This document shows positions 7,446-12,584 of a DNA stretch of 12,584 nucleotides, piece after piece; the first letter of the stretch is position 1, and the number at the start of each line of letters is the position of its first letter. Both the position numbers and the translations under genes were made by a program. Source of the stretch: Cyanobacteria bacterium RUI128 (lineage in GTDB: Bacteria > Cyanobacteriota > Vampirovibrionia > Gastranaerophilales > Gastranaerophilaceae); the NCBI GenBank assembly GCA_024695725.1, contig JAILHQ010000048.1, positions 1 to 12,584 on the forward strand. Direction: 5' to 3'. The notes under the pieces are model-generated. The model was not told the DNA's origin. It did not search any database and was given only the letters and a program-made list of their open reading frames with translations.

Positions 7446-8372
7446 ATGAGTATTTCATTAAATACCGATCAATACCATTTGATGACGAAGTTGAACATAA
7501 CTACGTCAAGAATGCACGATTATGCAGATAAATCGGTGGATGAAATAATTGATGCGGAAGCCGAGAGTGGAAACGCCCTTGCGAAGGATTACGGACGTAA
7601 GTTGTTCGGAAATCCTGATGAGCTTATTGAAACCTTCCAGCTCGCGGATCCGACAAACAAGTATAATATATTGAATCAAATGTCAACAGAGCAGCGTGAG
7701 AAAGTGCTTGAGTTGCTTGACTCCGAAGATATGGTAGTCGGACTCAACTTCTTCACACAGGAAAAACTTGCTCAGATGCTTGGAAAAGTATCTGTTGCCG
7801 AGTCGGCAAGCGTTGCATTGGAGGCGTTTTCACTGCCTCAAATAATAGCAATGATGCCGGAAGAAGAACTAGAAAGTTTCTTTATGAGTTCAGAAATACC
7901 AAAAGAATCATTTACAGCACAGCTCAGGAACCTTGATCCGGAATTACTTATACAAATGACGGAAGGTATCACAGGACAAGCGGCTGATCAGAGTGACGCT
8001 TCTAAGTTAATCGCACAAATCATGGCTCTGCCTGACAAACAATTCAAAGAAACAATGGCATCTTTAGATCCTGAAATACAGCAAAATGTCGTATTTCAGA
8101 TGGCAAGTGAAGATAAAGGTGTCTTGCTACACTTCAGTGGGCAGTCGTTCAATGATATGGTATCCGGACTGCAAAAACCTGATATGGTTAAATCAATGAT
8201 TGCATTGGATACCAGCTCTTTGCAGCGAATGACAAAACAGCTTCCGGAGGATCTGTTCTCTATCGTGGCAACACAAGTCGATACAAGACAGTTTGCTCAA
8301 CTTTTGATAGACAGATGTCCTGAATTACTTGAAAAATTTACTTCAATGGCTAATGCAAGCACTACGCACTAA
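7446..8372 (+). CDS. Alpha-helical repeat protein resembling MgtE_N/FliG
   Basis: The 308-residue product is soluble and acidic, without signal peptide or membrane helix. It is built from short helical repeats with the rhythm LxxLxPExxxxxLxxM, as in MSTEQREKVLELLDSED, LPQIIAMMPEEELESFFM, LRNLDPELLIQMTEGI and ASLDPEIQQNVVFQMA. This is the look of the MgtE N-terminal superhelix and the related FliG middle domain. No CBS pair or transmembrane domain of a Mg2+ transporter follows, and there is no FliG charged C-terminal motor domain or flagellar neighbour. The fold call is moderately supported and function is unassigned. The ATG has an AGGAG RBS with 4-nt spacing. A 93-nt gap separates it from tsaB, so it may have its own promoter. 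Its last 11 nt overlap pncC. Confidence 0.75.
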   Translation: MSISLNTDQYHLMTKLNITTSRMHDYADKSVDEIIDAEAESGNALAKDYGRKLFGNPDELIETFQLADPTNKYNILNQMSTEQREKVLELLDSEDMVVGLNFFTQEKLAQMLGKVSVAESASVALEAFSLPQIIAMMPEEELESFFMSSEIPKESFTAQLRNLDPELLIQMTEGITGQAADQSDASKLIAQIMALPDKQFKETMASLDPEIQQNVVFQMASEDKGVLLHFSGQSFNDMVSGLQKPDMVKSMIALDTSSLQRMTKQLPEDLFSIVATQVDTRQFAQLLIDRCPELLEKFTSMANASTTH

Positions 8373-8874
8373 TGTCTGACAAAAAGTCGTAGAGCATTTC
8401 TAAAGCAACCTGAGTAAATTTGTATTTCATTTTGCTGCGTTTAAGTTTAGGATTAAGTCTGAATTCCTGAACGATAGCTTTATATTTTGATTTTATTGCA
8501 ACGTAGATAAGACCGACGGGTTTATTTGGGCTGCCGCCTGTCGGACCTGCAATACCTGTTGTGCAAACAACAACATCTGCACTTGTTCTTTCGTGCAGAC
8601 CTGCAGCCATTTCTGCCGCACATTCTTTGCTTACGGCGCCGAATTTTTCCAGAGTGTCGGTTGTTACACCTAACAGACTGTGCTTAACCTCGTTAGAATA
8701 GGTTACAAAATTCAGCTTTGTATATAATGAACTTCCAGGAACGTCTGTTAGTCTTGAGCTTAAAAGCCCGCCGGTGCATGATTCTGCAGTCGATATAACC
8801 ATCGAATTGTCGAACAAAATCTTTGCGATTTTTTGTTCGATGGTTTCTTTTTTCTTACCAAATATATTAAACAT
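8362..8874 (-). CDS. pncC: Nicotinamide-nucleotide amidohydrolase PncC (CinA C-terminal family)
   Basis: PncC deamidates nicotinamide mononucleotide to nicotinate mononucleotide and ammonia, feeding the pyridine nucleotide salvage cycle in the cytosol. At 170 residues it is the stand-alone CinA C-terminal domain, without the N-terminal MoeA-like domain of full CinA. Family signatures are TAESCTGGLLSSRL (29-42), with the catalytic-site ESCTGG at 31-36, TGIAGPTGG (106-114) and KPVGLIYVA (118-126). The N-terminal MFNIFGKKKE extension is short and basic. AAAGAG about 5 nt upstream of the ATG is the likely RBS. Its 3' end overlaps the convergent helical-repeat gene by 11 nt, so antisense interference is possible. 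Confidence 0.93.
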   Translation of the reverse strand: MFNIFGKKKETIEQKIAKILFDNSMVISTAESCTGGLLSSRLTDVPGSSLYTKLNFVTYSNEVKHSLLGVTTDTLEKFGAVSKECAAEMAAGLHERTSADVVVCTTGIAGPTGGSPNKPVGLIYVAIKSKYKAIVQEFRLNPKLKRSKMKYKFTQVALEMLYDFLSDISA

Positions 8875-8916
8875 ATTTCTCTTTCTGTCCTTGTGTTGGG
8901 TAAAATCTCAACTGAT

Positions 8917-8922
8917 ATTATA
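8917..8922 (-). promoter_or_regulatory. -10 box of a candidate pncC promoter
   Basis: TATAAT on the minus strand lies 42 nt upstream of the pncC ATG. No strong -35 is present. The region where it should lie (about 8939-8946) is inside the palindrome 8933-8960. Confidence 0.4.
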
Positions 8923-8932
8923 CATAACAAAT

Positions 8933-8960
8933 ACAATTTATTTCATAAGTAATAAATTGT
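8933..8960. repeat. 10-bp perfect palindrome over the pncC -35 region
   Basis: ACAATTTATT and AATAAATTGT are perfect inverted arms around the 8-nt loop TCATAAGT. No T-tract follows on either strand, which argues against a terminator. Its place upstream of the pncC -10 makes it a candidate operator, though the AT-rich arms raise the chance of coincidence. Confidence 0.5.
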
Positions 8961-9088
8961 CAATATACCATTTTTATGAATTTTTCCATCTTTTTTGAAG
9001 GGGAAAATAGAGAAGAATTAAGTCGTCTCATACGGAGTAGGAGTTGAAATATCGTGTTGAGAAATTTAATATTTATTTCTTCCATGAT
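8961..9088. other. Noncoding part of the 8875-9295 intergenic region
   Basis: No convincing gene is seen here. A purine-rich GGAGTAGGAG (9034-9043) looks like a Shine-Dalgarno, and a GTG at 9054 opens a 20-codon hydrophobic frame, but it runs into the promoter at 9089-9117 and is not supported. Low-complexity T-runs occupy 8971-8996. Confidence 0.4.
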
Positions 9089-9117
9089 TTTACACATTAT
9101 ATTTCCTGTGCTATAAT
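9089..9117 (+). promoter_or_regulatory. Strong extended -10 sigma70-type promoter
   Basis: TTTACA (9089-9094), a 17-nt spacer and TATAAT (9112-9117) preceded by TGC, the TGn extended -10 element, form a near-consensus promoter. The predicted start is 9123-9125. It is the only good promoter upstream of the large repeat protein at 9296. Confidence 0.8.
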
Positions 9118-9123
9118 CAGCTT

Positions 9124-9204
9124 ATGAAAATGAATATTTCAAGATATTTGAAATTCCGGTGGTCGAAAGTTATAGAACCGCAAAAAGTAGTGCGGGAGGC
9201 ATAA
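9124..9204 (+). CDS. Possible leaderless 26-codon small ORF
   Basis: An ATG at 9124, coinciding with the predicted transcription start, opens a 26-codon frame ending at TAA 9202-9204. A second in-frame ATG lies at 9130. The peptide would be basic, with K2, R7, K10, R12, K15, K21 and R24, and has the core RYLKFRWSKVIEP. The stop lies just 3 nt before the terminator stem. There is no Shine-Dalgarno and none could exist if transcription starts at 9124. No amino acid is enriched as in classic attenuator peptides. The same bases also form hairpins, so this may be only structured RNA. Confidence 0.3.
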   Translation: MKMNISRYLKFRWSKVIEPQKVVREA

Positions 9205-9207
9205 AAT

Positions 9208-9229
9208 CCTTATCGAGATAAGGTTTTTT
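9208..9229 (+). terminator. Intrinsic terminator inside the leader of the repeat-protein gene
   Basis: CCTTAT (9208-9213), a CGAG tetraloop and ATAAGG (9218-9223) are followed by six Ts (9224-9229). It lies between the promoter at 9089-9117 and the ATG at 9296. No new promoter is evident after it. Confidence 0.65.
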
Positions 9230-9295
9230 GTGTATCCTGAGCCGGAGAAAAAGTAAACATAAAGAGGAAATACGGTAAGAAAAGGAGAAAATAAT

Positions 9296-11257
9296 ATGGC
9301 TAGAGCAAAACAAATTACTGATGGTGATAATAATATAACAATTACACCAAAGTCAAAAAGTTCAGTGTATGTATATACAGGTGAAGGTGATTTTACCTTT
9401 AAACTTAATGTAGCGTATGAACTCAACGGCAGAGCTATTGGCGGGTACGATGAAAGATATGAAAATTTCGCTGTTAAGAAAAATAATGATTTGGTAATTA
9501 CAACTATGTTTACCAGTCAATATAGCGGAAAAACTAAAAAAGTAACCACCACGATAAAAAATTATTTTCTCAGTGATAACGAAAATCATATCGTTAATTA
9601 CAGATACTTTACCGGTGTTAATAAAGGTTGGTTAATAGTACCAATAACACCAACTACTTATACAGCAGGTTTAAACGGTCTTTATAAGAGCGGAACCGAT
9701 ATGGTAGCTAATGATATGAATTTCCTTACCGGTACAACGGGTGCTGATACATATTCTTTAGCTGAAAATGATCCGTACTCAAATTATGTGTATGATTATA
9801 AGGGTAACGATACATACGAGGCTTTTGGCGGTTCTATTCAAACTCTTTATGATATGGCGGGGGACGACAAATATTTTATTGATAATGACACTATCGTTTA
9901 TGCTTTTGATTATAAAGGAAGCGATGAATATACAGCAGAAGACGATAATGACCGTTTGTATGTAAAAGATTATGCAGGGAACGATACATATACTCTGGAT
10001 GAGGCTACATTCCAGGTTTATGATTTTAAAGGTAATGATAAATATTATTTGACCGAAAATGCCGAAGGGGATGATCCTAATACAGGAACTTTCAGAAATA
10101 TGGTGTGTGATTATACCGGAAGCGATACGTATAATGTAGACAATACAAACCAAGTGTATATCTTTGATAACAAGGGCAAAGATACATACAATATCTCTTC
10201 AAATAAAGTTGAAATTATTGACAGCGGTAAAGGTAATGATACATATAACGTTATCTCAGCGTCAAATGCAAATCAGGAAGAATTTTATATCCAGGATGAA
10301 AAAGGTAATGAAACCTACAATTTATCAAATTTGGCATTTGCAAATCCAACAGAGGCCGGTGACTATTCAATCCGTGATAATGCAGGAAATGACAGATACA
10401 TTTTCAAAAGTACAGAAAATGCTGATTTGGTCCAAAACTTGAACATAGTTGACGATGCAGGTAAAGATAAATATACTTTTGTGGTAGAAGATGAAACCAA
10501 TGATGCTGTTGATGTTCTTGGTATTATTGATAAAAAGGGTGCAGATACTTATACGTTCAAAGGTATTGGTAATAATGCCGTTACTAATTTAAATATTTCA
10601 GATAATGACACAAAGAGCAAAGATAAATACATCTTTGATCTGGTTACGGATTTTGATATTCAGGATGCAGGCGGTAATGATAAATACACTATATCAAAGA
10701 GTGACGGCTCTATTACTGATGTAAAAGGTAACGACAAGTACACTATCAATACCGGAGCAGGTTTTGATATGACAATTATTGATAATGCAGGAAAAGACAA
10801 TTATGTCGTTGATTTAACCGGAGCAGGCAGCTTTGTTGAAGTATATGATAAAGGCGGGAAAGACAGTCTTGTGTTGTCTGGTGGTTTAACGAAAGACAAC
10901 ATTGTCTTTATGGCTGACGTCAGAAAAGACGGTAATTGTAATGATGACCTTCTTGTATATAACAAAACTCATGACAGCTTTATGACAATAAGTGATTTTT
11001 ATAAAATAGATGATAATGGCGACATCGCAGGTTTTGGTGACGGCAGAATAGAAACAATCAAGATAGGCAAAGCAAAAATGGCAGCCCTTAATAGAGCTAC
11101 CTACTTTGACTCTATGCTGGAAAGTGTTGAAGCATATCTTAGCAGTGATAAGTTCAGTGATCGCTCGGATGCCTTTAGTGTTTACTCTATATTGTCCGGA
11201 ACTGATGATGATGCAAAAGCGCAGTTAGTTACATACTTTAGCGGAGCGCAGGCATAA
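9296..11257 (+). CDS. Large RTX-like repeat exoprotein, probable type I secretion substrate
   Basis: The 653-residue acidic protein begins at an ATG with a strong AAAGGAG RBS (9281-9287, 8-nt spacing). There is no Sec signal or membrane helix. Residues 149 to about 528 hold about 18 copies of a short repeat with the core (K/A)-G-(N/K/S)-D-x-Y followed by alternating hydrophobics, for example KGNDTYEAF, AGDDKYFID, AGNDTYTLD and KGNDKYTIN, spaced roughly 15-30 residues. These resemble single turns of the Ca2+-binding RTX beta-roll (GGxGxDxUx). Modules like the RTX-associated domain flank them: NDLVITT...TTIKNYF (64-91) at the N-terminus and DDLLVY...SFMTISDFY...GRIETIKI (550-590) at the C-terminus. 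The last 60 residues, helical then ending in YFSGAQA, could be a type I export signal. A surface, adhesive or matrix role is inference. No ABC exporter lies in the window. Confidence 0.85.
   Translation: MARAKQITDGDNNITITPKSKSSVYVYTGEGDFTFKLNVAYELNGRAIGGYDERYENFAVKKNNDLVITTMFTSQYSGKTKKVTTTIKNYFLSDNENHIVNYRYFTGVNKGWLIVPITPTTYTAGLNGLYKSGTDMVANDMNFLTGTTGADTYSLAENDPYSNYVYDYKGNDTYEAFGGSIQTLYDMAGDDKYFIDNDTIVYAFDYKGSDEYTAEDDNDRLYVKDYAGNDTYTLDEATFQVYDFKGNDKYYLTENAEGDDPNTGTFRNMVCDYTGSDTYNVDNTNQVYIFDNKGKDTYNISSNKVEIIDSGKGNDTYNVISASNANQEEFYIQDEKGNETYNLSNLAFANPTEAGDYSIRDNAGNDRYIFKSTENADLVQNLNIVDDAGKDKYTFVVEDETNDAVDVLGIIDKKGADTYTFKGIGNNAVTNLNISDNDTKSKDKYIFDLVTDFDIQDAGGNDKYTISKSDGSITDVKGNDKYTINTGAGFDMTIIDNAGKDNYVVDLTGAGSFVEVYDKGGKDSLVLSGGLTKDNIVFMADVRKDGNCNDDLLVYNKTHDSFMTISDFYKIDDNGDIAGFGDGRIETIKIGKAKMAALNRATYFDSMLESVEAYLSSDKFSDRSDAFSVYSILSGTDDDAKAQLVTYFSGAQA
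9740..10880 (+). repeat. Protein-level repeat array, about 18 G-x-D-x-Y units
   Basis: These are imperfect tandem units in the 9296-11257 gene, usually coded as a small residue, GGT/GGA, AAT/AAA, GAT, A-rich codon, TAT/TAC. They are recognisable at protein level but diverged at DNA level, with irregular spacing. The last unit (GGKDSLVLS) loses the Tyr, as terminal repeats of solenoids often do. Confidence 0.8.
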
Positions 11258-11284
11258 GCTGATCAGATAAAATATATGCAAAAT

Positions 11285-11309
11285 GCGGCAGATTTATCTG
11301 CCGCTTTTT
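11285..11309 (+). terminator. Strong intrinsic terminator after the repeat protein
   Basis: GCGGCAGA and TCTGCCGC form a perfect 8-bp GC-rich stem with a TTTA loop, followed by five Ts. It lies 27 nt after the stop codon at 11255-11257 and ends that transcript. Confidence 0.93.
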
Positions 11310-11322
11310 GTTTGTTAACCCT

Positions 11323-11438
11323 TTGTCATTCTGAGGTGCGGGAGCGGGAGCTTTAGCTCATTCCCGCAGAAATGACCGAAGAATCTTAAATACAAGAGAT
11401 ACTTCGGACTTGCTTTGTTACAGTCCTCAGTATGACAA
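11323..11438. mobile_element. 116-bp MITE-like element with terminal inverted repeats
   Basis: TTGTCATTCTGAGG (11323-11336) and CCTCAGTATGACAA (11425-11438) are inverted copies with 13 of 14 matches. Inside lie nested hairpins: TGCGGGA/TCCCGCA (11337-11343 with 11362-11368) enclosing GAGC-TTTA-GCTC, and CCGAAG (11376-11381) with CTTCGG (11402-11407). There is no coding capacity. From memory, the GTCATTCTGAG...GAAGAATC wording is a dispersed intergenic repeat in many bacteria. Here it sits between a terminator and the hppA promoter, a usual insertion place. Flanking target duplications are not evident. Confidence 0.65.
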
Positions 11439-11454
11439 TACCCCTCTTTAACTC

Positions 11455-11484
11455 TACATTTACCCCTACATTTACCCCTACCCC
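11455..11484. repeat. 12-bp tandem repeat, 2.5 copies
   Basis: TACATTTACCCC occurs at 11455-11466 and 11467-11478, followed by the partial copy TACCCC (11479-11484). It lies between the MITE-like element and the hppA promoter, ending 10 nt before the -35. Confidence 0.85.
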
Positions 11485-11494
11485 ATATATACTA

Positions 11495-11523
11495 TTGCCA
11501 CTTTAAGTGAAATTTTGTATAAT
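11495..11523 (+). promoter_or_regulatory. hppA promoter
   Basis: TTGCCA (11495-11500), a 17-nt spacer and a perfect TATAAT (11518-11523) predict a start near 11530 and a leader of about 47 nt before the hppA ATG. Confidence 0.8.
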
Positions 11524-11576
11524 AGGATAAATATTATAAAAAGGTGTTTGTTTGTAAAATAAGTAGGAGGGAAGCT

Positions 11577-12584
11577 ATGAAGAAACATTTTTCTTTGTCA
11601 AAGATAATGCTTTCATTGTTTGCATTATTGATTGGCTCAATCCCGACTTTTGCAAGTGAAGCTGACTTAATCGTTCCGAATATTAAGGCAACATCACTTG
11701 ACAGTTATAACCTGTTAATTATCGGTTTAATCGTGTCAGTGATTGGTGTAATTTTCGGATTTATTGAATTCTTACGAGTTAGGAAAATCGAAGTCCACGA
11801 AGCAATGGCAAATGTCGGAAACACAATTTTTGAAACCTGTAAAACTTATCTTGTGCAACAAGGCAAGTTTTTATTAGTTTTAGAGGTATTAATCGGTTTA
11901 TGTATTGCATTCTATTTCGGATTTTTGGAAGAAATGAATCTTACAAACGTTCTGATTATCCTCGGATGGTCAGTAATCGGTATCTTGGGTTCTTATTCGG
12001 TTGCGTGGTTTGGTATCAGAATGAATACCCTCGCAAACTCAAGAACATCATTTACTGCCCTTAAAGGTAACCCGTTGAATATCTTGAACATTCCTTTGAA
12101 AGCAGGCATGAGTATTGGTGTATTGCTTGTATCTGTTGAACTTATCATGATGTTAATCATCCTGTTATTTGTTCCGGGCAATATCGCAGGTGCTTGCTTT
12201 ATCGGATTTGCTATCGGTGAATCATTAGGTGCATCTGCACTTCGTGTTGCAGGTGGTATCTTCACAAAGATTGCTGATATCGGTTCAGATTTGATGAAAA
12301 TTCAGTTTGGTATTAAAGAAGACGATCCTCGTAACCCTGGTGTTATTGCTGACTGTACTGGGGATAACGCAGGTGACTCTATCGGGCCTACCGCTGACGG
12401 TTTTGAAACTTACGGTGTAACAGGTGTTGCTCTTGTTAGTTTTATTTTGCTTGCTGTTGCAGGCGCAGAACATCAGGTACAATTATTGACCTGGATATTT
12501 GTTATGAGATTCTTGATGATTATAACTTCTGTTGTTTCATACTGGATTAACGGTTTGGTAACAAAAGTTTATGCAGCAAGAACA
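11577..12584 (+). CDS. hppA: Ion-translocating membrane pyrophosphatase (partial, N-terminal half)
   Basis: This integral membrane enzyme hydrolyses PPi to two phosphates and pumps H+ and/or Na+ outward. The first 336 codons are present, out of about 660-750 normally, and the frame is open at the window edge. Many hydrophobic helices are visible. The catalytic signatures are GGIFTKIADIGSDL (226-239), EDDPRNPGVIAD (248-259) and GDNAGDSIGPTADGFETYG (262-280), which supply the Asp and Lys residues that bind Mg-PPi. The wording GDNAGDSIGPTADGFETYG differs from the more familiar GDNVGDCAGMAADLFETY and may mark a divergent subfamily. The residues that decide K+ dependence lie further downstream and are not seen. 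The N-terminus (KKHFSLSKIMLSLFALLIG...PTFASEAD) resembles a cleavable signal peptide. ATG with AGGAGG (11565-11570), 6-nt spacing, after a consensus promoter. Confidence 0.95.
   Translation, partial: MKKHFSLSKIMLSLFALLIGSIPTFASEADLIVPNIKATSLDSYNLLIIGLIVSVIGVIFGFIEFLRVRKIEVHEAMANVGNTIFETCKTYLVQQGKFLLVLEVLIGLCIAFYFGFLEEMNLTNVLIILGWSVIGILGSYSVAWFGIRMNTLANSRTSFTALKGNPLNILNIPLKAGMSIGVLLVSVELIMMLIILLFVPGNIAGACFIGFAIGESLGASALRVAGGIFTKIADIGSDLMKIQFGIKEDDPRNPGVIADCTGDNAGDSIGPTADGFETYGVTGVALVSFILLAVAGAEHQVQLLTWIFVMRFLMIITSVVSYWINGLVTKVYAART

Larger units (their letters stand above)
9124..9229 (+). ncRNA. Leader RNA / small RNA with terminator, candidate attenuator
   Basis: The interval runs from the predicted start to the end of a T-tract, about 106 nt. 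A first hairpin pairs 9136-9142 with 9148-9154 (ATTTCAA/TTGAAAT, loop GATAT). Two later 4-bp stems exclude each other: CGGT 9157-9160 with ACCG 9177-9180, and CCGC 9178-9181 with GCGG 9192-9195. TCCGG (9155-9159) could also pair with CCGGA (9242-9246) beyond the terminator. I do not recognise a known riboswitch class. It could be an attenuating 5' leader of the gene at 9296 or an independent small RNA. Confidence 0.45.

Noticed and set aside
8774..8998. A plus-strand frame across the pncC start and into the intergenic region
   Set aside because: It is antisense to pncC, low in complexity and without an RBS. The palindrome at 8933-8960 explains part of the region better.
9054..9116. A 20-codon hydrophobic frame from GTG 9054 behind GGAGTAGGAG
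   Set aside because: It ends within the strong promoter at 9089-9117 and has no terminator or supporting context. The purine run may be coincidence.
9124..9229. Cyclic di-GMP riboswitch, tempting because of the nearby cyclase
   Set aside because: The class I core (GACGCAAAGCC...CCGG...tetraloop receptor) is not present in the right order, and the CGAAAG and CGCAAAA words alone are not enough.
9779..10153. A 124-codon minus-strand frame inside the RTX-like gene, very rich in Ile
   Set aside because: It is a by-product of the repeated GAT/AAT/TAT codons on the plus strand, with no independent start signals.
1..12584. tRNA, rRNA or CRISPR array
   Set aside because: No cloverleaf with the GTTCRA-type arm, no rRNA-like segment and no regularly spaced identical repeats were seen on either strand by eye.

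Overview
The window is AT-rich, densely coding bacterial DNA. Its content is a Gram-negative-style mix: a membrane pyrophosphatase, a GGDEF protein, an RTX-like exoprotein without a Sec signal, and several genes read from TTG or near-leaderless starts. Base composition, gene content and the style of the unrecognised proteins remind me of uncultured gut Cyanobacteria-related lineages (Vampirovibrionia/Gastranaerophilales). This is an impression, not a proof, because no rRNA or other phylogenetic marker is complete enough here to settle it.

Layout. (1) Positions 1-80 hold the 5' end of a minus-strand gene, divergent from trpS (164-1165). (2) An unrecognised 336-residue protein (1305-2315) abuts mnmE (2316-3647, minus) tail to tail with no gap. 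(3) From about 3744 to 7352 runs a tight co-directional block: a membrane-anchored TPR protein, a GAF-GAF-GGDEF diguanylate cyclase, tsaE and tsaB, with overlaps or 1-nt gaps. (4) A helical-repeat protein resembling the MgtE N-terminal/FliG fold (7446-8372) meets pncC (8362-8874, minus) in an 11-nt tail-to-tail overlap. (5) A 421-nt intergenic region holds a 10-bp palindrome near the pncC promoter, a near-consensus extended -10 promoter, a 26-codon ORF that starts almost exactly at the predicted transcription start, and an intrinsic terminator. (6) A 653-residue RTX-like protein (9296-11257) has about 18 short G-x-D-x-Y repeats. (7) A strong terminator, a 116-bp MITE-like inverted-repeat element and a 12-bp tandem repeat follow. 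(8) A consensus promoter drives hppA, which runs off the window end.

Functional themes. Four genes serve translation fidelity: trpS charges tRNA-Trp, MnmE modifies U34, and TsaE and TsaB belong to the t6A37 pathway. pncC recycles NMN, and hppA couples PPi hydrolysis to ion pumping. The most interesting stretch is 9089-11257. There an intrinsic terminator sits between a strong promoter and the start of a large, probably type I-secreted, repeat protein, so its expression may be controlled by attenuation, or the leader may be a separate small RNA.
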